Source: SIG565 sp045651765
GTDB taxonomy: Bacteria > Bacillota > Clostridia > Oscillospirales > Acutalibacteraceae
Length of the DNA stretch: 64,000 nucleotides
Assembly (NCBI GenBank): GCA_045651765.1
Contig: JAZRSY010000024.1
Location: 136,774-200,773, forward strand
Direction of reading: 5' to 3'
A model generated the notes under the pieces. That model was not told the DNA's origin, searched no databases, and worked only from the letters and a program-made list of their open reading frames with translations. How positions within the stretch are numbered: the first letter of the stretch is position 1; each line of letters opens with the position of its first letter. Below are positions 16,465 to 27,284 of this stretch, piece after piece. The translations under genes and the position numbers were made by a program.

Positions 16465-19400
16465 TAAAGCTCTCCTTTATTAAGTTTTTTCTCAAGTTCA
16501 GAAACATTAAGTTCTAAGAGTTTGGTAATACCCTTTTCTTGCATTGTAACACCGTAAAGCATATCGGCTGCTTCCATAGTACCACGGCGGTGGGTTACAC
16601 AAATAAACTGTGTGCCAAGGCCTGTTTTATGCATATATTGTGCAAAACGCTCTACGTTAATGTCGTCGAGTGCAGTATCAACCTCGTCTAAGAAGCAGAA
16701 TGGTGGAGCATTAACTTGCATGATTGCAAAGTAAATTGACAACGCTACCAGTGCTTTTTCACCGCCCGAAAGGCCTTCAAGGCTGGGCACATTTTTACCG
16801 GGAAGTTTAGCGTTAATGTCAATTCCGCTTTCTAAGATATTATCAGGGTCGGTTAAAACAAGTTGTGCAGAACCGCCACCAAAGAGCTCGGTAAATGTTT
16901 TAGAAAAGCTTTGGTTAATTTTTTGGAAGCCTTCAATAAACATTTCTTGCATTTGTTTTGTTAATTGGTTAATTAATTTTCCAAGTTCAGCACGTGAAGC
17001 TTCAACATCGGCAATTTGGCCTGACATAAATTCATATCGTTCGCTAACCTCTTTATATTCTTCAATGGCAGTAACATTAACATTTCCAAGGCCCCTAATT
17101 GAGCCCTTAATTTCGGAAAGCCTGCGTCTTGCATTTGCAGGGTTTTCAACCGAAATGCCCATATTTTCAGCATCAGTACGGGTTAGTTGATATTCATCAT
17201 AAAGTTGCTTAATAACATTGTCATATTCTGCAAGCAGATTTTCTTTACGCTCGGTAAGACGGGCTAATTCGCCGCTTATTTTTTCCCTTTCGCCCAACTT
17301 TTCACGTTCGGTGGTGCGTAATAAGGTGTTTTGTTTTTCGATTTCGTTGCGTTCTGCTATGCTATCGGTAATGGATTTTTCAAGTAAAAGTATATTATTT
17401 TTAATTTCATCTACCGCGTTATTAATTGCAGAAATATCTTCTTGCTTAGCAATATTTAAATTTTCGCAATCGGTAATTTCGGCATAAAGTTCGGCAACAC
17501 GCTGGTCGCGGTTTGATAAAGAATCGGCCAACGATTTTGCTAATGCGGCAAAATTTTCGGCATCTTTGCTATATTCAATAATTTGTAACTTAATATTTGT
17601 TATATTATTAGAATAATCTTCGCGCTGCGCCGATAATTCGTCACGTCCGCCTGAAACCGTATTAATTTCGGCCTGAATGTTAATTTTCTTTTCTTCAAGC
17701 TCGGCAGAGTCGTAGGCTGCCTCTTGTGCAGTAGCGTTTAACGAGTTAATTTTTTGTTCGTTATTTTCTTTTTCGGCGGTTTGTTCTTTAATAAGCAAAT
17801 CAAGGGATTCAACAATATCGCCAACTCTTTTTAGCTCGGCCAAAGCCCTAATTTTATCTTCATTAGCCGTTGTGAGTGATGCTTTTGCGGCGGTAATATC
17901 GGCCTCAACGGCTAATAAATCGGCCATAGCTGCATCATATTGAACGGTAATGTCGTTTTGCTTATTGTTCAATTCTTCAATTTTCTTATTAATACGGTTA
18001 ATATCTTCTTTTCGAGAAAGAATACCGGCGTTTTTAATAAGTGAGCCACCGGTTATTGAACCACCTGCATTAATAATTTGACCGTCAAGAGAAACTACCT
18101 TAAAGTGATAATTGAATTTTTTGGCTATTGTGGTTGCAGAATCAATATCTTCGGTAACCACCACAGCACCTAAAAGGTAGTTGATAATTTCTTTGAATTT
18201 TGGGTCGCAGTCTACAATTTCGTTGGCCATTCCAACAAAACCAAACATATTTTCAAAGCCTTTTTCGTTAAAAGGCCTTGCTTTAATTGAATTAATTGGC
18301 AAGAATGTTGCCCTACCAGAGTTGGAACTTTTAAGCGAAGAAATAGCACGCTTAGCATCGGCTTCGGTTTCAACAACAATATTTTGCAGTGCGTTACCAA
18401 GGGCAGTTTCAACAGCAACAGAATATTCTTTTTTAACATTAATCAAGCGCGAAACAGGGCCGCAAACTCCGCGTAAAATTCCACTTTCAGAATCTTTCAT
18501 AACGGCTTTAACCGAATGAGCAAACCCTTCCATATTCTTTTCAAGGTCGGAAAGCAAGCTAACTCGGCGCTTATTAGATTCAATATCAAGATTAATATTA
18601 TTAAGCTCGGTTTTTAGGTTATCGGCTTTTTCTTTGCGAGAATTCAGACGAATTTCGTAACCCTTTATTGCATTTTCACATTCGTTAACGGTTTCGCTAA
18701 GGGTGTCAACCAAATTTTCGGTTTCTTTAAACTCTAATAAAAGGTTATTTTTTTCTTCTTGTTTATTTAAAATAATTGCATCTAAAGCTTTATTTCGCTC
18801 GGTTAACTCGTCGGCCGCGGTTTTAGAACTTAAAACCTGCACCTTTAAATCGGCACCCTGTGCGGTTAGGTTGTTAAGCTCGAGTGATAATTTTTCAATT
18901 TGGCGTGAAAAGCCTTCGCTATTCAGCAGAAGTTCAGCCAAGTTTTGTTCTGCTTTTAATAAATCGTTATTTAATTTATTACAAAGTTTTTGCTTTTCTT
19001 GGGCTAATATATTATTTTTTTCAATTTCGGCCTTTGTGTTTTCTTCTGAGCCTTTAAGTTCTTCAATTTCATTTTTAAGGCGTTCAATTGTTGAATTATT
19101 ATGTAAAATATCGTTCTCTATAACCGAAATATTACCTATTAAAGTGGCCGATTGTTCATTTAAGGTGGCAATATTTTGGCGTGCGGAATCAATTTTGCCT
19201 GAAAGTTCGGCAAAAAACTGATTATTTTTTTCGGTTGTTAAATCAAACTCTGCAAGGTTATCTTCAATTTCTTTATATAAAACCTCACAAGCGGTAATTT
19301 TACCCTCTTGGTTTCGTAAATTTTCTTTAAAATTTTCTAAGGTATATAACCAAAGTCCAATTTCAAGTTCCTTTTTTTCTTCGGCTAATTTTAAAAATTT

Positions 19401-20039
19401 TTCGGCTTTACGGCTTTGCTCAGCAAGTGGACCCACGCGGGATTCCAACTCCTGCATAATATCTTTTAGCCTTAACAAATTTTCGTCGGCAGCGGCTAAT
19501 TTGCGTTCGCTTTCAATTTTGCGATATCTATATTTAGAAATCCCCGAAGCTTCTTCGAAAATATCGCGGCGTTCACCCGATTTTGTGCTAATAATTGCAT
19601 CAATTTTACCTTGACCCACCATAGAATAACCATCACGACCAAGGCCGGTATCCATAAACAGTTCATTAATGTCTTTAAGGCGTACCGAAACATTATTAAT
19701 TAAATATTCACTTTCGTGTGAGCGATAATAACGCCTTGTAATAGAAACACTATCTTCATCGAAATTAAGGCTGCGGTCAGAATTATCTATATTAAGGGTA
19801 ACCTCGCAAAAGCCATGTGGACGCCTTGTGGCAGTTCCGCCAAAAATAACATCTTCCATAGATTGTCCACGCAGGCTTTTTGTAGATTGTTCGCCTAAAA
19901 CCCAACGAACAGCATCGGAAATGTTACTTTTTCCGCTGCCGTTAGGGCCAACAATACCCGTTATGCCTTTACCGAATTTAAGGGTTGTTTTGTCGGCAAA
20001 GGATTTAAAGCCCTGAATTTGAATGGAACTTAATATCAT
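16464..20039 (-). CDS. smc: Chromosome segregation protein SMC
   Basis: A 1191-residue SMC ATPase that forms condensin with ScpA/ScpB. The N-terminal Walker A is GPNGSGKSNISDAVRW at residue 32. Two long coiled-coil arms flank the hinge (about 500-690, with the GRATFLPIN stretch). The C-terminal signature LSGGEKALVALS is near residue 1100, with Walker B FLDEVDTALDD after it. Length and order are canonical. It lies directly downstream of the radical SAM gene (adjacent coordinates 20039/20040) and overlaps ftsY by 1 nt. Confidence 0.98.
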   Translation of the reverse strand: MILSSIQIQGFKSFADKTTLKFGKGITGIVGPNGSGKSNISDAVRWVLGEQSTKSLRGQSMEDVIFGGTATRRPHGFCEVTLNIDNSDRSLNFDEDSVSITRRYYRSHESEYLINNVSVRLKDINELFMDTGLGRDGYSMVGQGKIDAIISTKSGERRDIFEEASGISKYRYRKIESERKLAAADENLLRLKDIMQELESRVGPLAEQSRKAEKFLKLAEEKKELEIGLWLYTLENFKENLRNQEGKITACEVLYKEIEDNLAEFDLTTEKNNQFFAELSGKIDSARQNIATLNEQSATLIGNISVIENDILHNNSTIERLKNEIEELKGSEENTKAEIEKNNILAQEKQKLCNKLNNDLLKAEQNLAELLLNSEGFSRQIEKLSLELNNLTAQGADLKVQVLSSKTAADELTERNKALDAIILNKQEEKNNLLLEFKETENLVDTLSETVNECENAIKGYEIRLNSRKEKADNLKTELNNINLDIESNKRRVSLLSDLEKNMEGFAHSVKAVMKDSESGILRGVCGPVSRLINVKKEYSVAVETALGNALQNIVVETEADAKRAISSLKSSNSGRATFLPINSIKARPFNEKGFENMFGFVGMANEIVDCDPKFKEIINYLLGAVVVTEDIDSATTIAKKFNYHFKVVSLDGQIINAGGSITGGSLIKNAGILSRKEDINRINKKIEELNNKQNDITVQYDAAMADLLAVEADITAAKASLTTANEDKIRALAELKRVGDIVESLDLLIKEQTAEKENNEQKINSLNATAQEAAYDSAELEEKKINIQAEINTVSGGRDELSAQREDYSNNITNIKLQIIEYSKDAENFAALAKSLADSLSNRDQRVAELYAEITDCENLNIAKQEDISAINNAVDEIKNNILLLEKSITDSIAERNEIEKQNTLLRTTEREKLGEREKISGELARLTERKENLLAEYDNVIKQLYDEYQLTRTDAENMGISVENPANARRRLSEIKGSIRGLGNVNVTAIEEYKEVSERYEFMSGQIADVEASRAELGKLINQLTKQMQEMFIEGFQKINQSFSKTFTELFGGGSAQLVLTDPDNILESGIDINAKLPGKNVPSLEGLSGGEKALVALSIYFAIMQVNAPPFCFLDEVDTALDDINVERFAQYMHKTGLGTQFICVTHRRGTMEAADMLYGVTMQEKGITKLLELNVSELEKKLNKGEL

Positions 20040-21038
20040 TTAACTCTTCCCCACTTTTTGAACTTTAATTTGAAAATCGTTTAAAGAATTATCCTCTAAA
20101 ATTTTGCACTTATAACCTAAATTTTCAAGAGCAATTAAATTGCTGCGTTTTTGCCCTGCCATTTTAGAAACGGCGCCATTTTTAACAAAAACATTATATT
20201 CACCTTTTGTTTTTAACAAAGGTTTAATATTTTTTAAATATATGGCCGATTCACAAAGCTCCCTGAAGGCTGGGTGCCACGGGCCTGCCACATATTTAGT
20301 TTGGTCAATTGTATGTAACCCCACCCTAATTACTGTTATGTTTTCTTTATTAAACATATCCAATAATTCTGCGGCTAAAAATACTGCTTGCTCTAAACCT
20401 TGGGGCGAATATATCCCTTGTTTGTAAAGGCTTGCAAGCATGGTGTTTTCTAACACAATTGTTGGGTAAATACGAACAGTATTTGGTTTTAACGCTATAA
20501 TTTCATTAGCGGTTTTTATTGCGGTTTCATTATTATCTCCATAAAGGCCGGTCATCATTTGCAAGCCTAAACCAAAACCATGTTCTTTAATTAATACCGA
20601 AGCATTTTTAACATCAAGTGCTGTATGTCCGCGTTTATTTAAAGCAAGAACATTGTCATTCATACTTTGAGCACCAAGTTCAATCGAAGTAACGCCATAT
20701 TGTTTTAAAACACTTAAAATTTCGGCGTTAATTGCATCAGGTCTGGTGGAAATTCTAATACCTGAAATAACACCCATTTTTACAAATTTGTATGCCGCCT
20801 TTAATAAAGAAAGCATATAAGAAAATTCTATTGCGGTAAAACTGCCGCCAAAAAATGCTAACTCGGTGTTTTTTGGGTCATAATTTTTAGAGTTTTGAGC
20901 AATATTTACGGCATTTTCAATATCGCTTTCATTAGGCGTGGATTGTGTGCCGGCAATATAGTGTTGGTTGCAAAAGCTACACATATTCGGGCAACCAAGA
21001 TGCGGCACAAAAACAGAAATATTAGCGTGTTTTATCAT
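20040..21038 (-). CDS. Radical SAM protein, Elp3-like without acetyltransferase domain
   Basis: A 332-residue radical SAM protein. The 4Fe-4S cluster motif is CPNMCSFC (CxxxCxxC) at residue 17-24. It is followed by an Elp3/HemN-like barrel with AFFGGSFT near residue 62 and ISTRPDAI near 98. It resembles the radical SAM half of Elp3 (COG1243) but is too short to carry the GNAT acetyltransferase domain. It lies between rnc and smc, where clostridial genomes often have it. Its substrate is not known; an RNA modification role would fit the neighbours, but that is inference. It overlaps rnc by 4 nt. Confidence 0.82.
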   Translation of the reverse strand: MIKHANISVFVPHLGCPNMCSFCNQHYIAGTQSTPNESDIENAVNIAQNSKNYDPKNTELAFFGGSFTAIEFSYMLSLLKAAYKFVKMGVISGIRISTRPDAINAEILSVLKQYGVTSIELGAQSMNDNVLALNKRGHTALDVKNASVLIKEHGFGLGLQMMTGLYGDNNETAIKTANEIIALKPNTVRIYPTIVLENTMLASLYKQGIYSPQGLEQAVFLAAELLDMFNKENITVIRVGLHTIDQTKYVAGPWHPAFRELCESAIYLKNIKPLLKTKGEYNVFVKNGAVSKMAGQKRSNLIALENLGYKCKILEDNSLNDFQIKVQKVGKS

Positions 21039-21715
21039 TCTTTAATTCCCATTAATTCTAATGCTTTTTTTGCGGCCGACTGCTCAGCTAATTTTTTGCT
21101 TTTGCCGGTTCCGGTGCCCAAAACATTAGAATTTAAATGTACTTCCACTGTGAATAATTTATCGTGGTCGGGGCCCGATTCTGCAATAAGTACATAACTT
21201 AAGCGTTCTTCAGGGTTGCGCTGAATAACCTCTTGTAATTTTGTTTTATAATCTTTAAAAGAATCTTCTTGGTTTTGTTCTAATTCTTTTAAAATAAACT
21301 TTAAAACAAATGCTTCGGCTGCAGGCATTCCGCCATCTAAATAAATTGCGGCTAAAATTGCCTCGAAGGCATCGGCCAACAGTGAAGGCCTTGTGGCGCC
21401 GCCGTTTGCGGCTTCACCCCTGCCAAGTCTTAAGTAATTACTAATACCTAACTCCTTAGCAAACCCATAAAGCGATTTTTCGCACACCAAAGATGCCCTG
21501 AGTTTTGTTAATTCGCCCTCGGGCATTTTTACAAAAGTCTTGAAAATATAGTTAGCAACAATAACTGAAAGTACAGCATCGCCTAAAAATTCGAGCCTTT
21601 CGTTAGAACCGCCTTTACAATGGGTTTCGTTAGCATAGGAAGAATGTGTTAAAGCATTTTCTAAAAGTTTAACATTATTAAATTTATAGTTTAATTTACT
21701 TTCTAAATTTTCCAT
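21035..21715 (-). CDS. rnc: Ribonuclease III
   Basis: A 226-residue RNase III that cuts double-stranded precursors of 16S and 23S rRNA. The catalytic signature NERLEFLGDAVLS is near residue 37. The second acidic site, in LADAFEAILAAIYLDGG, is near 112. A dsRNA-binding domain occupies about 155-225. It follows plsX with 5 nt between them. The acpP gene usually found between plsX and rnc is not here. Confidence 0.97.
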   Translation of the reverse strand: MENLESKLNYKFNNVKLLENALTHSSYANETHCKGGSNERLEFLGDAVLSVIVANYIFKTFVKMPEGELTKLRASLVCEKSLYGFAKELGISNYLRLGRGEAANGGATRPSLLADAFEAILAAIYLDGGMPAAEAFVLKFILKELEQNQEDSFKDYKTKLQEVIQRNPEERLSYVLIAESGPDHDKLFTVEVHLNSNVLGTGTGKSKKLAEQSAAKKALELMGIKE

Positions 21716-21720
21716 TTAAA

Positions 21721-22704
21721 TTATCCTAAATTATTTGTAATTTTACCAATAACATCGTTTTCGGCAAACAAAACTGCCTGCCTAACGGCATTTTTAATGG
21801 CTTTAGCGTCGGACGAGCCATGGGCTTTAATAACGGGTTTAGCAACACCTAAAAGCGGTGCACCGCCAACTTCGGAAGAATCCATTTTAGATTTAATTGA
21901 ATATAAACCTTTTTTAAGTACGGCGGCTGCTAATTTTGAAGTAATGTTTTTATAAAACACTTGTTTTAACATTTTAAACATCGTAACGGTTGTGCCCTCA
22001 ATCAATTTTAAGGCAATATTACCTGTAAAACCGTCGGTAATAACGGCATCGCACACGCCTTTTGGCATTTCGCGTGATTCAACATTACCAATAAAATTTA
22101 TTGGTGCTTGGCTTAATAAATTGTAGGCTTCTTTGCGAAGTTCATCGCCTTTAGTATCTTCGGTGCCAATATTAAGCAAAGCAATAGATGGATTTTTACG
22201 GCCTTCAACACTTTCCAAATATGCTGATGCCATAATGCCAAATTGACAAAGCATTTCGGGGCGACATTCGGCATTGGCGCCCATATCCATAAGCAAATAA
22301 GAGGAATCGGGCGAAGGTATCATACTGGCGAGTGCAGGTCTTTTAACGCCCTTAATTCTTTTAACTATTAAGGTGCCACCTACCACAACAGCACCTGTGC
22401 TACCGGCTGAAACAAAGGCATCTGCTTCGCCATCAGCCAAAAGCCTAAAGGCAACCGCCATAGAAGACTCTTTATGTGCTTTTAAAAGTGTTGTTGGCTC
22501 ATCATGCATAGAGATAACATCTGTGGTATGAACCACCTTAAGATTTTTAAATTTGAAGCCGTTTTTATTTATGCAATCATTAATTATAGCTTCGTCGCCG
22601 GTAAGTATTATATCTACACCAAGCTCGGCCTGGGCTAAAGCTGCGCCCTTAATAATTTCGAGTGGGGCGTTGTCGCCACCAAAAGCATCAATAACTACCT
22701 TCAT
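21721..22704 (-). CDS. plsX: Phosphate acyltransferase PlsX
   Basis: A 327-residue PlsX, which converts acyl-ACP and phosphate to acyl-phosphate at the start of phospholipid synthesis. Conserved stretches are DAFGGDNAP at residue 6, the SAGSTGAV motif near 100, and DGFTGNIALK near 222. In Bacillus plsX is part of the FapR-regulated fapR-plsX-fabD-fabG-acpP unit. Here it is embedded between trmFO and rnc, without fab genes or a FapR-type site. Confidence 0.96.
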   Translation of the reverse strand: MKVVIDAFGGDNAPLEIIKGAALAQAELGVDIILTGDEAIINDCINKNGFKFKNLKVVHTTDVISMHDEPTTLLKAHKESSMAVAFRLLADGEADAFVSAGSTGAVVVGGTLIVKRIKGVKRPALASMIPSPDSSYLLMDMGANAECRPEMLCQFGIMASAYLESVEGRKNPSIALLNIGTEDTKGDELRKEAYNLLSQAPINFIGNVESREMPKGVCDAVITDGFTGNIALKLIEGTTVTMFKMLKQVFYKNITSKLAAAVLKKGLYSIKSKMDSSEVGGAPLLGVAKPVIKAHGSSDAKAIKNAVRQAVLFAENDVIGKITNNLG

Positions 22705-22720
22705 ATTATTCCCCTTTAAA

Positions 22721-24019
22721 TTAAATATTTTTGTTAAACCAATTTAACGAACGCTCTGAAAAAGCTGCATAGCGCTCGCGTTTATCTCTAATATGTTGTT
22801 CTAAAGCTGGCAAAATTCCAAAATTTGCCCCCATGGGTTGAAAATTTTCAACAAATTCATCGCAAATATAATTAAGCAAAGCGCCAATCATGGTAAATTC
22901 GGGTAAAATCAACTCTGGTTTATTCAAAATATGGTTAGCAGCATTAATACCGGCAATTATGCCCGATGCTGCTGACTCCATATAACCCTCTACACCCGAG
23001 AGCTGACCTGCAAAAAAAACATTATCATCAATTTTTAAAGAAAGATTTTTATTTAATAATTTGGGTGAATTTATAAATGTGTTTCGGTGCATAACACCAT
23101 ACCTTACAAAATCGGCTTTATTAAGCCCCGGGATTAAGGAAAACACCCTTTTTTGCTCGGGAAATTTTAGGTTTGTTTGAAAACCAACAATGTTATAAAG
23201 TGTGCCCTGCTTGTTTTCTTTTCTAAGTTGCACAACAGCCCAAGGTCTGTGGCCGGTTTTTGGGTCGCGTAATCCCACAGGCTTTAACGGACCGAATCTT
23301 ATAGAATCCTCGCCGCGTTTTGCCAAAACCTCAATGGGCATACAACCTTCGTAAACCGTTAGCGGTTTGTCAAATTCGTGTAAAGGTGCTCCCTCGGCCG
23401 AAATTAACTGACTATGAAACTTTTCGTATTCTTCTTTATTCATTGGGCAATTAATATAATCATCATTGCCCCTGCCGTAACGTGCAGCAAAAAAAGCCTT
23501 TGAAAAATCTATGCTCTCACTTGTAACTATTGGGGCTGCTGCATCATAAAAACTTAGGTTTTGGCTTTTGCACTTTTTGGCAATATCGTTGCACAAATCT
23601 TGGTCGGTAAGAGGACCCGTTGCAATAACGCAAACACCGTTTGGTATTTCGGTTACTACCTCGTTTTTAATTGTTATATTTGGGTGAGATTTAATTTCCT
23701 TAGTAATAAAATCTGAAAAAATATTTCGGTCAACTGCTAATGCGCCGCCCGCTTCTACTTTAGATACATCGGCAGCGCTAAGGCATAATGAGCCAAAACG
23801 TCGCATTTCTTCTTTTAAAAGACCTGCTGCGGAATCTATTCGGGCTGCTTTTAAAGAGTTTGAACAAACAAGCTCGGCATAGTTTTCAGATGTATGAGCA
23901 GCCGACATTTTTTTCGGCTTCATTTCATAAAGCTCAACCTGAATGCCTTTATTAGCAAGTTGCCATGCGGCCTCAACACCTGCAAGGCCGGCACCAATAA
24001 CCTTTACTTTATTTTTCAT
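22721..24019 (-). CDS. trmFO: Folate-dependent tRNA (uracil-54-C5)-methyltransferase TrmFO
   Basis: A 432-residue flavoprotein that makes 5-methyluridine at position 54 of tRNA using methylenetetrahydrofolate. The FAD-binding glycine motif is [14 protein letters not shown] at residue 9. It is followed by ELYEMKP and [14 protein letters not shown], both diagnostic for TrmFO. Length is the family norm. Its ATG overlaps the topA stop by 1 nt, and topA-trmFO is a classic Firmicute pair. Confidence 0.96.
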   Translation of the reverse strand: MKNKVKVIGAGLAGVEAAWQLANKGIQVELYEMKPKKMSAAHTSENYAELVCSNSLKAARIDSAAGLLKEEMRRFGSLCLSAADVSKVEAGGALAVDRNIFSDFITKEIKSHPNITIKNEVVTEIPNGVCVIATGPLTDQDLCNDIAKKCKSQNLSFYDAAAPIVTSESIDFSKAFFAARYGRGNDDYINCPMNKEEYEKFHSQLISAEGAPLHEFDKPLTVYEGCMPIEVLAKRGEDSIRFGPLKPVGLRDPKTGHRPWAVVQLRKENKQGTLYNIVGFQTNLKFPEQKRVFSLIPGLNKADFVRYGVMHRNTFINSPKLLNKNLSLKIDDNVFFAGQLSGVEGYMESAASGIIAGINAANHILNKPELILPEFTMIGALLNYICDEFVENFQPMGANFGILPALEQHIRDKRERYAAFSERSLNWFNKNI

Positions 24020-26109
24020 TATTTATCCTTATTTTGCGATTTTTGTGTTCGGGTTGAACATTCTGAATTCATGCAATATTTTGTTTTGCCGCGGCCTTTT
24101 AAAATAAAGCCACCGCAAACTTCGCATTTTTCGCCGGTGGGCATTCCGGGTGCTGCAAAATCACATTTTGGGTAATTAGAACAACCATAAAAAGCTTTAC
24201 CGGTTTTTTTAGAATTGCGTTTAATTAGTTTTGCGCCACACTTAGGGCATGGCTCTTTAATATCATCTTCGGGCATAGGTTTTGTGTTTTTACACTCTGG
24301 GTAACCGGGGCAAGCCAAAAACTTACCAAATCGGCTTGATTTTTCCACCATTACTCTGCCGCATTTTTCGCATATAATATTGCTTTCTTTTACCGGCACT
24401 TTAACGCGTTTGCCGGTAAGTTCTTGTTCGGCTTTTTCAATTTCAACAGCAAAATCTTTATAAAAAGCATCTATTGCTTTAACCCATTCCATTTCACCGG
24501 TAGAAATTCTATCTAAATCGGTTTCTATGCTGGCGGTAAACTTAACATCTACAACCTGTTTAAAATGCTTAGAAATTAAATCCGACACAACAACACCAAG
24601 TGAAGTTGGTTTTAAAGACTTCTTCTCACGTTCAATATATTCCCTTTGTAAAATGTTTGACATTATTGTAGCGTAGGTTGAAGGTCTGCCAATTCCATTT
24701 TCTTCTAACGCTTTGATTAGCGTGGGTTCGGTATAACGAGCTGGCGGTAAAGTGAAATGCTGCCCTAAAATTAAATCTTTAAGTTTTAAAACTTCGTTTT
24801 CATTAATGTTTGGCAAAGTAACATCATTATTATTTTCTTCATCGCGGCCTTCTTCATAAAGGGCGGTAAAGCCTTCAAACTTAACCGAATAACCCGATGC
24901 TTTAAACAAATAATTTGCAGCACTAATATCAACTGCCACAGTATCTTGCACGCAGTTGGCCATAAGGCTGGCAACAAACCTGCACCAAATTAGTTTATAA
25001 AGCTTATATTGCTCAGTAGTAAGGCTATCTTTTACATAATCCGGTGTAATGAAAATATCGGTAGGCCTAATTGCCTCGTGGGCATCTTGGGCATCGGATT
25101 TTGTTTTAAAATAGCGTTCGGTTTTAGGTAAATATTTATCGCCATAAGTGGCTGAAATATATTTTCTGGCAGAAACTCTTGCTTCTTGTGAGATTCGTAA
25201 AGAATCGGTACGCATATAGGTTATAAGACCTGTAGTGCCGCTCCCCGAAATTTCTACACCTTCGTAAAGTTGTTGTGCAATACGCATGGTTTTTTGACCA
25301 GTATAATTAAGTTTGCGTGAAGCCTCTTGTTGCAAGGTTGAGGTTATAAAAGGTGGAGCGGGTTGCCTGTTACGAACACCCTTTTTAATGTTGGAAACTG
25401 TGTAAACGGCACCATCTAAATTAGATTTTATAATATTTGCTTCGGCTTCGTTAGAAATATCAATTTTCTTGCCGTTAATATCACCATAAAGTTTGGCTGT
25501 AAAGGATTTTTTGCCCGAAAGTAATTTAGCTTCAACAGTCCAATATTCTTCGGGAGTAAATGCTTCTATCTTTTTTTCGCGGTCAACAATAAGTTTTAAG
25601 GCTACGCTTTGTACCCTTCCTGCAGAAAGACCACGCTTAACCTTTTTCCATAAAAACGGGCTTAGCTTGTAACCAACAATTCTATCTAAAGCGCGACGAG
25701 CTTGTTGGGCATCAACTAAATCTAAATCAATTTTACGAGGGGCTTTCATTCCGCTTTCTATACCTGTTTTTGTAATTTCATTAAAAGCAACACGGTTTGC
25801 AGCGTTTAAATCAAGCGCTAAAAGTTGTGCTAAGTGCCAAGAAATTGCTTCGCCTTCACGGTCAGGGTCGGTTGCCAAATAAACAAAATCGGCATTAGAG
25901 GCTGCTTCGCGTAATTTCTTAATGGTTTCACCCTTGTTGTTAATGGTAACATATTCAAGAGCGTAGTTATTTTTAACGTCTACACCTAGTTTAGATTTTG
26001 GTAAATCGCGCACATGGCCGGCCGATGCCATAACATTAAAATCGGGGCCTAAATATTTTTTAACGCTTTTAATTTTTGTTGGCGATTCAACAATAACAAG
26101 CTTTGACAT
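24019..26109 (-). CDS. topA: DNA topoisomerase I
   Basis: A 696-residue type IA topoisomerase that relaxes negative supercoils. The TOPRIM domain starts at residue 3 (VIVESPTK) with [15 protein letters not shown] near 105. The catalytic tyrosine is in [14 protein letters not shown] near residue 295. Three C-terminal zinc-ribbon modules follow (near 575, 620 and 660), each of CxxC type. It is followed directly by trmFO. Confidence 0.97.
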   Translation of the reverse strand: MSKLVIVESPTKIKSVKKYLGPDFNVMASAGHVRDLPKSKLGVDVKNNYALEYVTINNKGETIKKLREAASNADFVYLATDPDREGEAISWHLAQLLALDLNAANRVAFNEITKTGIESGMKAPRKIDLDLVDAQQARRALDRIVGYKLSPFLWKKVKRGLSAGRVQSVALKLIVDREKKIEAFTPEEYWTVEAKLLSGKKSFTAKLYGDINGKKIDISNEAEANIIKSNLDGAVYTVSNIKKGVRNRQPAPPFITSTLQQEASRKLNYTGQKTMRIAQQLYEGVEISGSGTTGLITYMRTDSLRISQEARVSARKYISATYGDKYLPKTERYFKTKSDAQDAHEAIRPTDIFITPDYVKDSLTTEQYKLYKLIWCRFVASLMANCVQDTVAVDISAANYLFKASGYSVKFEGFTALYEEGRDEENNNDVTLPNINENEVLKLKDLILGQHFTLPPARYTEPTLIKALEENGIGRPSTYATIMSNILQREYIEREKKSLKPTSLGVVVSDLISKHFKQVVDVKFTASIETDLDRISTGEMEWVKAIDAFYKDFAVEIEKAEQELTGKRVKVPVKESNIICEKCGRVMVEKSSRFGKFLACPGYPECKNTKPMPEDDIKEPCPKCGAKLIKRNSKKTGKAFYGCSNYPKCDFAAPGMPTGEKCEVCGGFILKGRGKTKYCMNSECSTRTQKSQNKDK

Positions 26110-26127
26110 TTTATATCTCCTTAATAA

Positions 26128-27282
26128 TTAGTTTAACAAGCCGTATTTACCGCCCGGCAAGGCTTTAATATACCCGTAAATTTCAAGTTCGGTAAGCGAA
26201 GCTAAAATTTGCGAATCGGATAAATCGTTAATTATAATATCATCTAAATAAAAAATAGGTTTATCTAAATGATTATACACTATTTTTGCATTATTTGAAA
26301 GGTTTTCTTTAATATTTTTTTTAATAATTTTTTCTTCTTTTGGCTTTTTAGTATTATTATTTTCTTCTTTTAAAATTATTTTTTTAGAATATGCATTTTC
26401 AGGGTTAATTTTATGCGGAAATTTAGGCAGATATTCAAAAATAATATCGTTAAGTTCAAGTAATGGCTTAGCACCGTCTCGTATTAACAAATTAGCTCCC
26501 TTATACTGTGGTTCATTAATATTGCCAGGAATTGCAAATACATCACGGCCTTGTTCGGCAGCAATATTTGCTGTAATTAAGGAACCGCTTTTTTGGTTTG
26601 CTTCAATAACAACAATGCCTAAACTTAAACCCGAAATAATACGGTTTCTAACCGGAAAAGTAAATTTAGAGGCTTTAAAATTAGGCGGGTACTCACTAAT
26701 TAATAGTCCTTTTTGTGAAATCGTGTTTCTAAATTCTTTATTTTCTAATAAATATTCGGCATTTATTCCGCAACCTAAAACACAAATTGTGTTACCGTTT
26801 ACCGCAAGTGCGCCTTTATGTGCTGCGGTATCGCTCCCAAGGGCACCACCGCTAACAATAGTAAAACCGGCTAAAGCCAACCTTGCCGACAGTGAAAATG
26901 CAGCCTTTTTACCAAAAAGTGATACCTGCCGTGGACCTACTACAGAAATTTTAACCTCGTTTAATAATAGCTCTTTATTGCCTTTAACATAAAGTAAAAT
27001 TGGTGGGTTTTCAATCTCAAATAAAAGTTTTGGATAATACTTCGAACCAAACGTTATAATATCGATGCCGTGATTTTTGCAATCTGACACAATGTTTTGT
27101 GCATCTTTTAAATTCTTATTACATAATTTTTCTATGTATTTTTTATTTAAAAAACCGCAACTAATAATTTCTTCTTCGGTTGAATTAAAAACAGTTTCGG
27201 CATTTTTAAATTTGTTTAAAACTAATTTTCCAGCCTTATTACCATAACCTAAGGCAAGTTGTAACCAAACCCAATATACCAT
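26128..27282 (-). CDS. dprA: DNA processing protein DprA
   Basis: A 384-residue DprA/Smf protein that loads RecA on incoming single strands during transformation. The Rossmann-like core has the VSGGALGSDTAAHKGAL motif near residue 155 and FPVRNRIISGLS near 215. A Lys/Asn-rich linker leads to a C-terminal winged-helix domain (about 320-384). I chose the ATG at 27282, 2 nt after the upstream stop with AAGG in front. The frame at 27303 would overlap the methyltransferase gene. ComFC and RecD2 elsewhere in the window also belong to DNA uptake and repair. Confidence 0.93.
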   Translation of the reverse strand: MVYWVWLQLALGYGNKAGKLVLNKFKNAETVFNSTEEEIISCGFLNKKYIEKLCNKNLKDAQNIVSDCKNHGIDIITFGSKYYPKLLFEIENPPILLYVKGNKELLLNEVKISVVGPRQVSLFGKKAAFSLSARLALAGFTIVSGGALGSDTAAHKGALAVNGNTICVLGCGINAEYLLENKEFRNTISQKGLLISEYPPNFKASKFTFPVRNRIISGLSLGIVVIEANQKSGSLITANIAAEQGRDVFAIPGNINEPQYKGANLLIRDGAKPLLELNDIIFEYLPKFPHKINPENAYSKKIILKEENNNTKKPKEEKIIKKNIKENLSNNAKIVYNHLDKPIFYLDDIIINDLSDSQILASLTELEIYGYIKALPGGKYGLLN

Positions 27283-27284
27283 AA

